DNA of 64,000 bases, taken from positions 398,199,939 to 398,263,938 of the forward strand of contig NC_081406.1 in NCBI RefSeq assembly GCF_030272615.1, in the 5' to 3' direction. The DNA is from Cryptomeria japonica. Its lineage: Eukaryota > Streptophyta > Pinopsida > Cupressales > Cupressaceae. The position numbers and the translations under genes are program-made. This document shows, one piece after another, positions 48,056 through 59,527 of this stretch. Numbering within the stretch: the stretch's first letter is position 1; each line of letters opens with the position of its first letter. The notes below the pieces were generated by a model. The model had not been told where the DNA came from and ran no database searches. It saw nothing but the letters and a program-made list of their open reading frames with translations.

Positions 48056-49665
48056 TGTTGGCATTATGTGAACCGGCATGAAGACATAATGATATTGTAT
48101 GATGTCATTGATGTCAATATAAGACATGGTGTGAACCGGCACATGCGAGAGGTGAAGAGAGAGAGGAACCGACATATGCATGAACTGGTTTATATGCCAA
48201 AGTGAAGCGGCATATTTGTTCAAGATGAATTGGCATGTAGTTATGGGAACCGACACATGGAAGCATTGTATGACTACCGGTTGGTAGGTAGCTTCCACTT
48301 AAGGGTTTCCAGTTGGAGCACCTCGAGTGACTCAATCGGTGATCTTTGTATGGTGAGTTAGCAGTATGATGGAGGACAGATTGTGTTGCCACGTAAGCTC
48401 TGTGTGCGTGAAGGATCTTGCATGAAAAAGACTACTCCTATCTACCTTGGGAATGTGCAAAGTTTGTCAAACGGTGATAACCCGTGATGGGTTATCAACC
48501 ACCATGAAATCGGTGGATAATTGACGATGGAGAATGTCTTGAGATTGATTCAAGATTATTGCATTTAATGCAATATGATTCAATGCAGTATGATTCAATG
48601 GCCAGGATCGAACTGTTTGAATTGCTTAACCTAACAGGTTTAGGGTTTAGGGTTTTTGCTATCGACTTGTATGTTTCCTATAAGGTTGATGTTGTGTTTT
48701 CTTCTAAGGTTGTTGGCAAAAGTTGTGAGTGTGTATCCAAGGGAAGTGATACGTAATTCTTGCTAGACCAAAGGAGAGAAGTGATACCTACAAAGTGAAT
48801 GTGCAGAAGGTAAAGAGGAGCCTAAAAGGATCTGCATTAGCATTGAGTGCTGTTAATAGATCATTGTAATTCCTGTTGATCTCTAACCACTTCAACAATT
48901 TTAAAATCCTCTAACAGGATAGCCTTAATTGGCTTGATTCAAAATCCCTTAAATCGGGTGGTCCTAATAGGCTTGATTCAAATCCCTTAACCGGGTAACT
49001 CGAGGCTAATGAGTTTTGAGAAGCTATAGAGCTTAGGAGATCCTTTCAGCTATTGAGTTTTTGAAATCCTCTAACAAGGTGACCCTACCGGGTTTAACCC
49101 TTTACCGGGTATCCCTTAATCGAGTGATCCCTAACAGGATCGGTTCTTAGCAGAACCTATTGTAATGTCTTTAACTGGACAAGGCTCCTAACAGAGTGGA
49201 CTTCTAAAGAGTTCAAAAAGCAGCTTGTGGGTATTCATCCCCACCGTGGTTTTTCCCAGTTGGATTTCCACGTGAAAAATATGTGTGTCATGTGAAATGC
49301 TTTTATCTTGTAATGCTTTGTTTTACTTGTTAAGCACATGAAGGTTCTATGTTTTATGCCTGTCTATAAAACATATTGAACTCACTGTTGTGAAGATCTA
49401 ATGATTAAGTTTACCTATTTATGCATGAGAATATGATGATACTATAGTATTGAGCTAAGAGGAAAGCTTATTGAGTGACTGGATCATGACTAATTGAGCT
49501 ATACTGGATGTTACTAGTTGCACTCTGTTTTACCGGTATCCCTGTTTGTCAGTCATTTGGAGTATTTTCTGTCAAACTAGTTTTGGACTGCATTTGTGTT
49601 TGTACTGATTCACCCCCCCCCTCTCAGTACTGGTTTGGTACTAGTGGTTCATCATTGAGTTATCA
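48056..49665 (+). repeat. Sir-4 3' LTR
   Basis: It pairs with 42059-43651. It carries an extra 15-bp direct repeat, 'atgattcaatgcagt' followed by 'atgattcaatg' near 48574-48600, that the 5' LTR lacks. Confidence 0.95.
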
Positions 49666-49670
49666 GTTTT

Positions 49671-50850
49671 TGTTAAACCCTAACTGATTAAGTTTGCTCA
49701 AATTGTTATGTTCGTTTATGATTTGAGCAGTAATGATGGTGACACGTGTGCTCATTGTATGAAGATAATTTCAGATTGTTTTGGCCCATTTTTTTGATTG
49801 TTTATGGAATGAGCAAAGTGGATTGCATCTAATCCAAAGCGCGTGATGAGTTACAAGTCTGATGAAGCATTGATCATAGAGCGGTTGGAATTTTTTGAAG
49901 AATGTGTACAAATTGCTATGTAAATCCAATGGTCACACTTGAACCAATTTTTTTGTAATCTGTAAGAGAGAATTAGGTTTTTGATTTGTTACCGACCTAA
50001 TTGATTTGTATTTAAGGTCGATGAATTTTTTTTGTAAAAGGTGTTGGCAAGAGTTGGCTGAAATCAGTTGAGTGTGTGCTTGCCTAACCAGAGAATGAAT
50101 CTGTAGTTTGAGTAAAGGTAGATTGAAGCCTAAAAGGATTTGATCAAGCAAATGTAGTGCTATTCAGATAGATCAAGAAAAACCCATTGTCATCTATCAA
50201 TTACAACAGAATTGAAATCCCCTAACCGGGCAATCTCTAACAAGCTTGGTTACTTCTTAAATCCTCTAACAAGGTGGTCCATTAGGTTGGATTCTTAAAT
50301 CCTCTACTGAGGTTATTCCTAATAGGGTATTTTCTTTTTATCAAGGCATTTGTAAATCCCTTAACCGAGTGATTCCTAACAGAATCAGTTCTTACCATGA
50401 ATTATTGTAAAAGCTTTAATAGGCTTGGCTCCTAATAGGGAGAACTTCAAAAGAGTTCAGATAGCTATCATGTGAGTCTCATCTCACCATGGTTTGTACC
50501 TATTTGGGTTTTCCATGTATAAACTTTTGTGTCGTGTGGTGAATGATTTTGTGGTTATGATCTTATTTGTTGATTTGATTAACTTCTGATAAGGCATGAT
50601 AACTAGAAGCATTGAGAGATAAAGTGTGCATTTGAATGTTTACAAGATTGAAGTTGTTTACTGCTAAGTTATTTTAACAGTTAACCGATTGATGTTGAGT
50701 ATTCTTATGAGTATTGATCTTGACAGTGATATTCTATTGATAAGTGTACTTTATGAGTTTGAGTTTGGGAAGTTTGTATCAGTTTTTCAATTTACTGATT
50801 CACCCCCACCTCTCAGTAATCTAACGGATACTTATTATTTCATCATACCA
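49671..50850 (+). repeat. Sir-3: Sirevirus-type LTR, right part
   Basis: It continues Sir-3 after Sir-4. It has the CCC...GGG array at about 50218-50455, a worn 'tttgggttttccatgtataa' block near 50503 and the C-tract motif 'gattcacccccacctctcag' near 50799. Total LTR length with the left part is about 1.4 kb. No primer site or coding sequence follows, so it is probably a solo LTR, but I could not confirm a TSD. Confidence 0.7.
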
Positions 50851-50959
50851 TTAGGTTATAGATAATAGTGGTAACTTCACTAATTTCCTTGAGATAATGA
50901 TATATTCATATGGAAGTTTCATCCACACTTCAATTGTGGAGGATTTCAACATTGTAGGA

Positions 50960-52323
50960 TGATAATATGATGAAACTATAAGGATCCGGTCAACTAATAA
51001 GATGGGGGGAGGTTAATCAGTAGATATAAAATAAACTAAACTTTCACCAAACAAAATTTCAACTCAGAATCCAATCACTAAACTAATTGGTTGTCACTGT
51101 ATCAAAAACTGCAATTGCATTGTCCAATTTTACTGGTTGACCAAAACATCAATGATACAATGCAACAGATCTAAAACTCAAATACCATTTAACCAAAACA
51201 TTAAACCACTTCACTAATATCAGTAATAGAAAATTTCAAATCATTTCTGGTCATCTATACATATCTAAGTGGATTTACTAGTCATTCATATCAACCATAT
51301 TAAAAACACATCCACAAAATCATTCACCACTTGACACAATGATTTTTCACATGGAAATACAAATGGGAAAATCCACAATGGAGATGAATACCCACAATTA
51401 TTTTGAACTCTTCTAAATTTCACCATGTTAGGAGCCAAGCCTTGTTAGAAGCTTATAAAATAATGTCATGTTAAGAACAAATCTGATTAAGGACCACCCA
51501 GATAAGGGATTGACTACAATACCCTATTAAAGGTAATACTCTATTAGAGGTAACCTCAGTGGAGAATTTCAAATCCAAGCTAATGGATCACCTGGTTAGA
51601 GGATTTCAACAACAAGCCTGTTAAATCTTACCCGGTTAGGGGATTTAACTGTTGTAATGGTTAGAGAACAACAGGTTCTTTTCTATTCTGGAAATAGTGC
51701 TTCCTTGCTTAATTGGCTCCTTTTCTGCTCCTATCTACCTTCACAACATTATGCAAACACACCTTTTGGTTTGGCAACAATCACACTTAACCAAATTTTC
51801 TAACACAATATTGAAATAAATCATCGACCTTATAAGAAAATACAATAGGTCGGTAACACAACACAAAACCTAGAAATCTCATAGAGATTACAAACATATT
51901 GATTCAATCTTGACCATTAGATTACATAGAAATCAACTACACATTGTTCTAGACAACTTAAACCACTCATGGATCACCGCACATTGGATCCTGTAGCTCA
52001 TAACATGTTTTTCACTTTATGCTATGCATTTGATCATTCCCAAGATAAACGGTTATTTCTATGTGCCAAATCCACTTCAAAAATCATCATGTGCATCATG
52101 CTTACATTGCATCTTAATCTTCGATCATCATTTGGTCATAGATCATCACAACCGATTCTCCAAGCTCCATCGGTTAGGGTTACCAGTTGATCTTTGCTTC
52201 AATAATAATACTGGTTGCCTTCACTGCTTTACTACTGGTTCCAATACATCTTTATTACCGGTTACTATTGACATCAATGACAACACTATACTTCATCAAT
52301 GCAATCTTCATGTAATGACAACA
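50960..52323 (-). repeat. Sir-5 3' LTR
   Basis: On the minus strand it starts TGTTGTCATTACATGAAG and ends in CATCATATTATCA, like the GAGTTATCA end of Sir-4. The C-tract motif appears as 'gatggggggaggttaatcag' near 51002-51021, and the CCC...GGG array at about 51430-51650. Confidence 0.85.
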
Positions 52324-52337
52324 TTCTCCCCCTTTGG
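52324..52337 (-). promoter_or_regulatory. Sir-5 polypurine tract
   Basis: CCAAAGGGGGAGAA on the minus strand against the LTR. Two further purine runs are near 52502-52511 and 52578-52588. Confidence 0.85.
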
Positions 52338-52660
52338 CATTGATGGAAATACAAATATCAATACCCATTGATTGTGATGATTGAGAGTAAAGCATATACA
52401 CAGGTATATGAATCTTGGTTTACATTTTTCCCATATACTCTCCTTCAACTATATCTTCATGTCTTCAACTGGTAACTGGCCATCAATCATATACAATTCT
52501 TCTTCCCCTTTGACAACAATGCCAAATTGAAGGTAAACCATATAGTTTCATGCTTCACCGATCTACAAATAGCTGCTCCCCCTATGAAGTAGCTCCACTC
52601 TACACCAATCCTGCTTAAAGATTTTCAATAGGCTCCTGGATTGATGGCTTCTCCATCTGC

Positions 52661-55600
52661 TTAATTGACTCCATGTAGGGGTACAACCCCTAACTTACCT
52701 CTAAGATACTTAAATGTATCCTTAGGTAGAGGTTTAGTAAAGATATCTGCTAGCTGTTCTTTAGTAGATACATGCTTCAATGACACATCTTTACTTTGCA
52801 CTTTCTCTCTCAGGAAATGATACTTCAGCTCAATATGCTTTGTCCTAGCATGCAACACTTGGTTCTTAGAAATGTTTATAGCACTTGTGTTATCACAAAA
52901 AATTCTTATCGGTTCTTATATCTTCAACTTGAAACCTTCCAAAATGTGTTTCATCCAAATTGTGTGGGTACAATTCATGTAAGCTGCAACATATTCAACT
53001 TTTTTTGTTGATTGGGAGATACAACTCTATTTCTTGCTACTCCAAGACACTAGTATGCCTCTAAGAAAAAAATGCTCCTCTGGTTGTACTCTTCCCGTTA
53101 TCAACATTTCGTGCCCAATCGGCATCTGTATAGACTTTTAAATCAAAGTCTTCTGCATATGGATACCATAATCTATAATCAGTTGTTCCTTTCAAGTATC
53201 TAAAAATTATTTTGGTTGCAACCATGTGTGTCTCCTTTAGGCTTTTCTGAAATTTGGAAACCAATCCTACTGCATGAGAAATGTCTGGTCTACTGTGGAC
53301 AACATAATGTAGTTTACCTATCATGGACCTATACTCCTTTTCATCAACTGATGCAAAATCATCTTCCTTAGACAATTTACAGCCTGCAACCATTGGTGTT
53401 CCTATTGGTTTACAGTCTCCCATTCCAAAAGTCTTCAACACTTCTTTCATATATTTGGATTGTGTGATGAAAATAACTTCCTTCATCTGTTGGATTTGCA
53501 AACCTATGAATTTTTTTTATCTCACCTACCAGTGACATCTCAAACTTATTCTTCATTTCATTAGCAAAATCATGACACATATCATCATTTCCTCTAAAAA
53601 TGATATCATCATAAATATCTCACTTACCAGTATCTTATCTCCTTCTGTCTTGAGATATATGTTGTTGTCTTCACTGGTTCTTTCAAAACCTATCTTCACT
53701 AAGTGAGAGTGCAATCTTGCATACCATGCTCTAGGTGCTTGCTTCAATCCATATAATGCCTTGTGTAATTTTCACACCATATCCTTTTCTACAGTTAAAG
53801 CATAACCATCTGGTTGTTCAATGTAGAATTCCTCTTCAAATAGTCCATTTAGGAATGCTAACTTAACATCCATCTGATATACTTTGAATCCTCTATATGC
53901 TGCAAATGCAAGTAGAGTCCTTACTCCTTCCAATCTTGCAAGTGGTGCAAATGTCTTGCCATAATCTTCACCTTCTTCTTGTGCATATCCTTTGCATACT
54001 AGTCCGACTTTATTCTTTACCAATACTCCATCTTCATTTAGTTTATTTCTGAATACCCATTTTGTACCTATTACATTCTTGTTCTTTATTCTAGGTACCA
54101 ATGACCATGTATTATTTTTCTCTATCTGGTCAAGTTCTTCTTCCATTTTCTTAATCTAGTCTTCATCTGCAAAGGATTCTTTTGCAGTTCTAGGCTCAAT
54201 GGTGGAAATCATACAAGAGTTCTCTCTAAACCTTGTTCTTGTTAGCATGCTTGAATTATTGTCTCCAATAATTTGATCAGAGCTATGATTGAGTCTAACA
54301 TACCTGGTAATAACATGATCTTATTTTTTAGGTTCTTCTTCTTCTTCATTTTCTCCATCTTTTGTTGGACCTTCCTGTTCCGTTTGAACTAGGGCTTCTG
54401 TATTCAGTTCACCAACTTCTGGCTTTACCGGTTCCAGTTCCAAAAATAGTGTGTAATGTTCTTCTTCTTCCTTCTCCTTGCTGGTTTCACCTAAACTTTC
54501 AGGAAACTCATCTACTCAAAAATTGATACTTTCAATGATCTTCTTAGTCCGGTTGTTGTAACACTTGTAATGTTTGCTCTTGGTGGAGTAATTGAGAAAT
54601 ATGCCTTCATCACTCTTGGCATCAAACTTACCAATATAATCACCTCTTTTGATAAAACATCTCCTACCAAAATTTTTCAAGTAACTAACATTTGGTGATC
54701 TACCATACCGGTACTCATAGGGATTTTTATCCTTACCTCTTTTAACCAATATCTGGTTCATTGTGTAAACAGCCATGTTGACAGCTTCTCTCCAGAATGT
54801 CTTAGCTACACCTCCTTGAATTAGCATAGTCCTAGCAACTTCAACTACTGACCAATTGTTCATTTCTGCAATGCCATTCTGTTGTGGTGTCTTTGGTACA
54901 GAAATGTGCCTCTTAATTCCATTGTCTTCACAGTATCTAGTGAATTACATTGAAGTAAATTCACCACCTTGATCAGTTCTTAAGAACTTAAGTTTTCTTC
55001 CACTTTCATTTTCAACTAAGGCTCTGAATGCCTTAAAATTTCTAAAATCTTTTGTCTTGTCTTTCAAGAATGTGACCCACATCATCCTTGAGAAATCATC
55101 GGTAAATATCATGTAGTACTGATCACCTTGAATACTCCTAGTTCTCATTGGTCCACAAAGGTTGGTATGAACCAAATCTAGCAAATGTTTAGCTGAGAAG
55201 ATTTTCTCTTGAAGGTTGAGGATGTCATTTTCCCTAACTGACATTCCTTTCAAAAAGCATTCACTGGTTTGTCCAACTGTGGCAAACCTCTTACTGATTT
55301 GGACTTGCTGACTCTTACAATGTTATCAAAATTTACATGACAGAATCTCCAATGCCAAAGCCAGCTATCTTCTACTTTTGCAATTAAATAACAGTTTAGA
55401 ATATAAATGAAACAAGTTACCTCTGTTTGTTTGCCAGTTGTGATCAGTTCACCTTTACTTCCAAAAATCTTGCACACTCCATTCTTGAATTCCAGTGGGT
55501 AACCTTTGTCATTGAGTTGGGCAACACTCAAAAGATTGTGTTTCAATCCTTCAACCCAATAGACATCATCTGCACTACATTTACCATTCAGGGAGATTGA

Positions 55601-55835
55601 TCCTTTCCCTTTCACCATGCAAGATGAGTTAATTCCAAATCTGACAACACCTCCATCAAATTCCCTCAAAGTAAGAAACTTACTCTGGTCACCAGTCATG
55701 TGGTGTGAACAACCACTGTCTATAATCTAGTCATCTAAACTATCCATGTGAGAGACCAATGCCTTATGATATGATATCTCTTCTTTAATAACAACAAAGA
55801 CAATGTCCTCATTTGCATCTTCCTTAGATTCTTCA
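52661..55835 (-). pseudogene. Sir-5 pol (protease to RNase H), broken
   Basis: From right to left: protease IIDSGCSHHMTGD near 55725-55690; pre-integrase WHWRFCHVNFDNIV near 55350; integrase DLVHTNLCGPM and RTDQGGEF (55253-54945) and a region matching 'VVEVARTMLIQGGVAKTFW' (54863-54516); reverse transcriptase '[20 protein letters not shown]' near 53880; RNase H 'VYTDADWARNVDN' near 53125; end 'LADIFTKPLPKDTFKYLRG' near 52690. Frameshifts lie near 55250, between 53061 and 52858, and right at the RT active site near 53600, where the FVDD motif is read out of frame. Stops separate all pieces. The TAG just before protease is at a codon that is Trp in Sir-4. Confidence 0.88.
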
Positions 55836-58800
55836 TGTAATGCCCCACTAGGAACCCTAAAGGAAAACAACACAACTAGGCAACTAAAGGGTGAAATAAT
55901 TTTTTTTTTTGTTAAAGACTAAGTGTACTAACTATAACCATTGCACGTTTATCAACACAATGGAATTCTATCATAAGTTTTCCTAAGGGTAACCAATGAA
56001 GATTACTTTCATAGATAATATTAACACCACAGTTAATCCATTTAATTAGATAAATTGAATACTTAAGTTTAAAATTACACATACATCCAAATTTCATAAT
56101 AAAGAAATAAAAGTATTCCAATGTATCCAATTTCCACAAACCATTTAAACATAAGATCAAAACAATAACATTCATTTTATTGACATAATAATATTACAAT
56201 ATCCATAAATACATGGCTTCCATTAATACAACTGGTTACAAAGATACAATATCAAGGTTACATAAAAGTCTGATACAATGACCACAAGGTCTCAACTGAA
56301 CAATTATCTCGAACAAGAGCTGGTACATAAACCACGAACTGAGAAACACCAGCGAAGCCTTTCCTTGCCTGAAGATACAATCTAGAACATCTGATGGGAA
56401 GTGGCACTACCACCCGACCATGTAGTCCCAAAATGGAACCACCCCACCGTGCTAGGAGATAGTAGAAAACCCTCAAGCAAGCAAAGTAAGACAAGTACGA
56501 AAGGACTACAAGACTCTGCAAACATCCATGTGACTCAACTCACAAAACACTAGTGACTCTAAGAAGAGAGTGTCATCGCATAGCTTGATGGTTACCATGG
56601 TACAACCTCTATAAGTCCCGACCCCCATCCTCGGGTTTCTCCTGGTAACCTCTCCCAAGCCTCCGGTTCCAACTAAGTCTCATGCGGACCCTACCAATCC
56701 TTTCGTGAAGACAAGGTGGTAAGTTTTCTATTCCAGGCCTTCTCGTAACATTATGAGCCTTGTACAAGCACTCACCTATGCACAAGGCACATTTATCTTA
56801 ATTAATATTTAATCTACCCACCCCCTAATCAATTATTAGGTTATCACTTTTTAACTAACTCTTGACGGGTTATCATGTCATCCACTTCGGGCACGACCCC
56901 CACTCGAAAGCCACTCTCTCTCCTAGCACACTAACAGGAAATGTTTCTCTCTATGAGAACTCTATGGTGAAACAGACAACCATAAACAATCCTGACAAGC
57001 ATAGGTGAAGGATAAACAAATACCAACCCAAGATTGACCATTTGGAAAAAAACACACAATGGCTCATATCAAATAGGTTATACAACAACACCTGGTCTAG
57101 GAGAAATAATAACATAGGACACAATGACAATTTAACCAAAATACCAATGAAATTTAAGCTTGACTGATAACACAATATACACAAGATCCTATTACAGGCA
57201 ATATTTCCTTAAAAAACAGCCAAAGCATAAATAACATGCAATTTACGAATTTTTAGATAACAAGAATTTGCAACTATTTAATACCAAAAACATCCATCTT
57301 GTCATTTGTCCAAAAAGATTTAAAAAAAAAAAAATTCTCCTAATTTATTTTCAACATATTCATAGAAATTAACATTCCAAACTGTAATTAAATAATATTT
57401 TAAATAATATTTAAAATGTTATAATAACTACCAAAAGAAAACATTTCTAATATATAAATATATATATAAACACATATACGAATATACATATATTTATTTA
57501 TATACATATATAATATAACACATAATAAATTTCATTTATCCAACCCCTAGGTACGAAACCCGAAACAGTCATACTGCAGTATGCACAGGGTTTAGAAATT
57601 AATTTCAAAAAATTAAAACCACTTTTAAATTTGTAAAAAGCCCTTATCACGGTAGCCTAAGCTACCACCGGTAGCTAGTACTACCGTCTGGTAGCACTGC
57701 TACCATCCGGTAGCACCGCTACCGTCGGTAGCTAGTGCTATCGTCCGGTAGCACTGCTACCGTCGGTAGTACTGTGCACTACCGCCGGTAGCGGATGCTA
57801 CCGTAGGTAGTTTTTTTTATTATTTATATATATTTTTTTATAATTTATTTTTTTTATAATTATTATTTATTTATTTTATATATTTTGTTTAACAGAATAA
57901 TAAAAAACAATATTTTTCCAACAATTCCTTTTTAATAAAATTTTAATAGTAATAATTAAAAAAACAATATTTTTTCCAATAATTCCATTTTCACAGAATT
58001 TAATCCTTCTTCATATATATATTTTTAAAAATTTAATTAACCCAAATAAATTTAATGTGTAATTAAATTTATTTTCTTAAGGTAATTAAAACCATTTCTC
58101 GGGTAAATACACTTTCTCACAAATCTTGCAATTTCCATGCATCCTAAAATCTAACAAATTTTCTATAATAATATTCTCTTAATTTTCTCAAAATTACATA
58201 CTTCCCATAAATTAGAAATACACATCAGACATGGATTTTAAAACAAAACTCGAATTCACCAGAAGAGGGTTTGCATTTAAAAATAACTTTACACACACAC
58301 AACAAGTAGAGAAGAATAGAAATATTTACTAAGAACCCACAACTAAGAATTCATCCAACTTGGTATAGCTTTCCTGGAAGAAATCTGTAGAAGAGCCCTA
58401 ATCCCTTCAATAACTTTCAATAAAATTTCTTCACCTAAATTCTGGACCTGTTCCTGTGTCCCTAAAATAAAGACCTAACCCCTATTTAAACTAAAATTCT
58501 AGATTCAATAGCTTTTTTTCACAAAAAACCTAAATTTAGAATAATAGTAATTTTTATTTTATTTTCTAAATTTATCACATGCAATAATTAAAAAACATTA
58601 TTCTTTCTTTTCTTTTCTCATGCACATTAATTAATTTCTAAATAAAGAATTAAAACAATATTTTAATTCTAATTAATCCTTTTTATTCATTTATTTAATT
58701 ATAACTTTAGAAAAATAATAAATACAATTAATCTAATTTATTTTTAAAATAAAAATATATTTCTAATACCATGCAGCTTAATTTAATAATTTCTTTAATT

Positions 58801-59492
58801 AAATAAATTTATAATCTCAATGCATAAACAATACAATAATGAGATAATTTCATAAACTAATTAATTAAATCCACTAAAACACTCAAATTAAACAAATCTC
58901 AAGCAATTACCCATAAAAGATAAAATGACAAAATATGAAGACCAAACTAACTGACAAGACGACCAACTGATGACACTCATACGAGTGTAACTGAGTAAAA
59001 TAGGGTCAACTACTATCTCCTCCACTTCCATCAGAAAATATAAGGCACGCTTAGACCTGTGAAGCCAGGTGGAGATGATACCTCCTACCTACCCGGTACT
59101 TGTACTTGCAATATCCTGCATCACTGAACCACACATGCATATATATACAATATAGAAAACACGCCATACACACTGATGAAGGAGAATCACAATGTTCCCT
59201 ATCTCACCGAAATGAGTGAAGGAAAATCGTCCCCTTGCATCCAATACACTCGCAAACACACAACATATAATTACACATTGCATAGATAAAGTAAGATGTC
59301 AGTACATAGCAATAATCCATAAAATGCCATAAATCACATATACTGAAATATTGCAGATAAATTGTACATCTCATCTCCAGATAAAGCATAATGTTATAAA
59401 AATATGAATAATATATCATGGTAATGTATCCACTAAAAACAACCAATAATAAAATATGTGTCTAATGAGTTCAAACTAGTAGGGGTACTACA
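55836..59492 (-). repeat. Chr-3 3' LTR, 3.66 kb
   Basis: On its own strand it runs TGTAGTACCCCTACTAG...CCTAGTGGGGCATTACA. It is AT-rich except for a GGTAGC hairpin array at 57650-57810. It shares the 'gacctgtgaagccaggtgga' block (59052) with Chr-1 and Chr-2. No ORF is supported in it. Confidence 0.85.
57650..57810. repeat. Tandem hairpin array, GGTAGC-N-GCTACC units of about 19-20 bp
   Basis: About eight units such as 'ccggtagcactgctaccgt', each an inverted repeat of GGTAGC and GCTACC around a 2-6 base centre. This GC-rich 160-bp island is flanked by poly-T and AT-rich sequence. Confidence 0.92.
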
Positions 59493-59509
59493 TTCTCCCC
59501 CCAAAAACT
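59493..59509 (-). promoter_or_regulatory. Chr-3 polypurine tract
   Basis: AGTTTTTGGGGGGAGAA on the minus strand, directly beside the 3' LTR end. Confidence 0.85.
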
Positions 59510-59527
59510 AGGCTTACTCCTGGAAGC

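Larger units (their letters stand above)
42059..49665 (+). mobile_element. Sir-4: structurally complete Sirevirus-like Copia element, 7.6 kb
   Basis: LTRs at 42059-43651 (1,593 bp) and 48056-49665 (1,610 bp), both TG...CA, with exact TSD GTTTT at 42054-42058 and 49666-49670. Primer site 43654-43665; final polypurine tract 48042-48055 preceded by three similar runs. One reading frame, 43721-47812, encodes gag-protease-integrase-RT-RNase H with no frameshift but eight in-frame TAG stops. By eye the LTRs differ at roughly 6% over their first 340 bases, mostly transitions, so insertion is not recent. It sits inside another Sirevirus-type LTR (Sir-3). Confidence 0.95.
50960..55835 (-). mobile_element. 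Sir-5: Sirevirus-like Copia element, 3' part, cut by Chr-3
   Basis: 3' LTR at 50960-52323, polypurine tract at 52324-52337 and pol from 52661 to 55835, all on the minus strand. At 55836 the reading passes abruptly, within gag just before protease, into the Chr-3 LTR. The missing gag, primer site and 5' LTR should lie beyond 64000, on the far side of Chr-3. Protein similarity to Sir-4 is high in protease, integrase and RT. Confidence 0.88.

Noticed and set aside
41812-50850. TSD for the Sir-3 LTR
   Set aside because: The left flank (ggttt) and candidate right flanks near 50850 do not match well enough to claim one.
57650-57810. CRISPR-like array
   Set aside because: Units are contiguous self-palindromes of 19-20 bp with no unique spacers, in a plant LTR.
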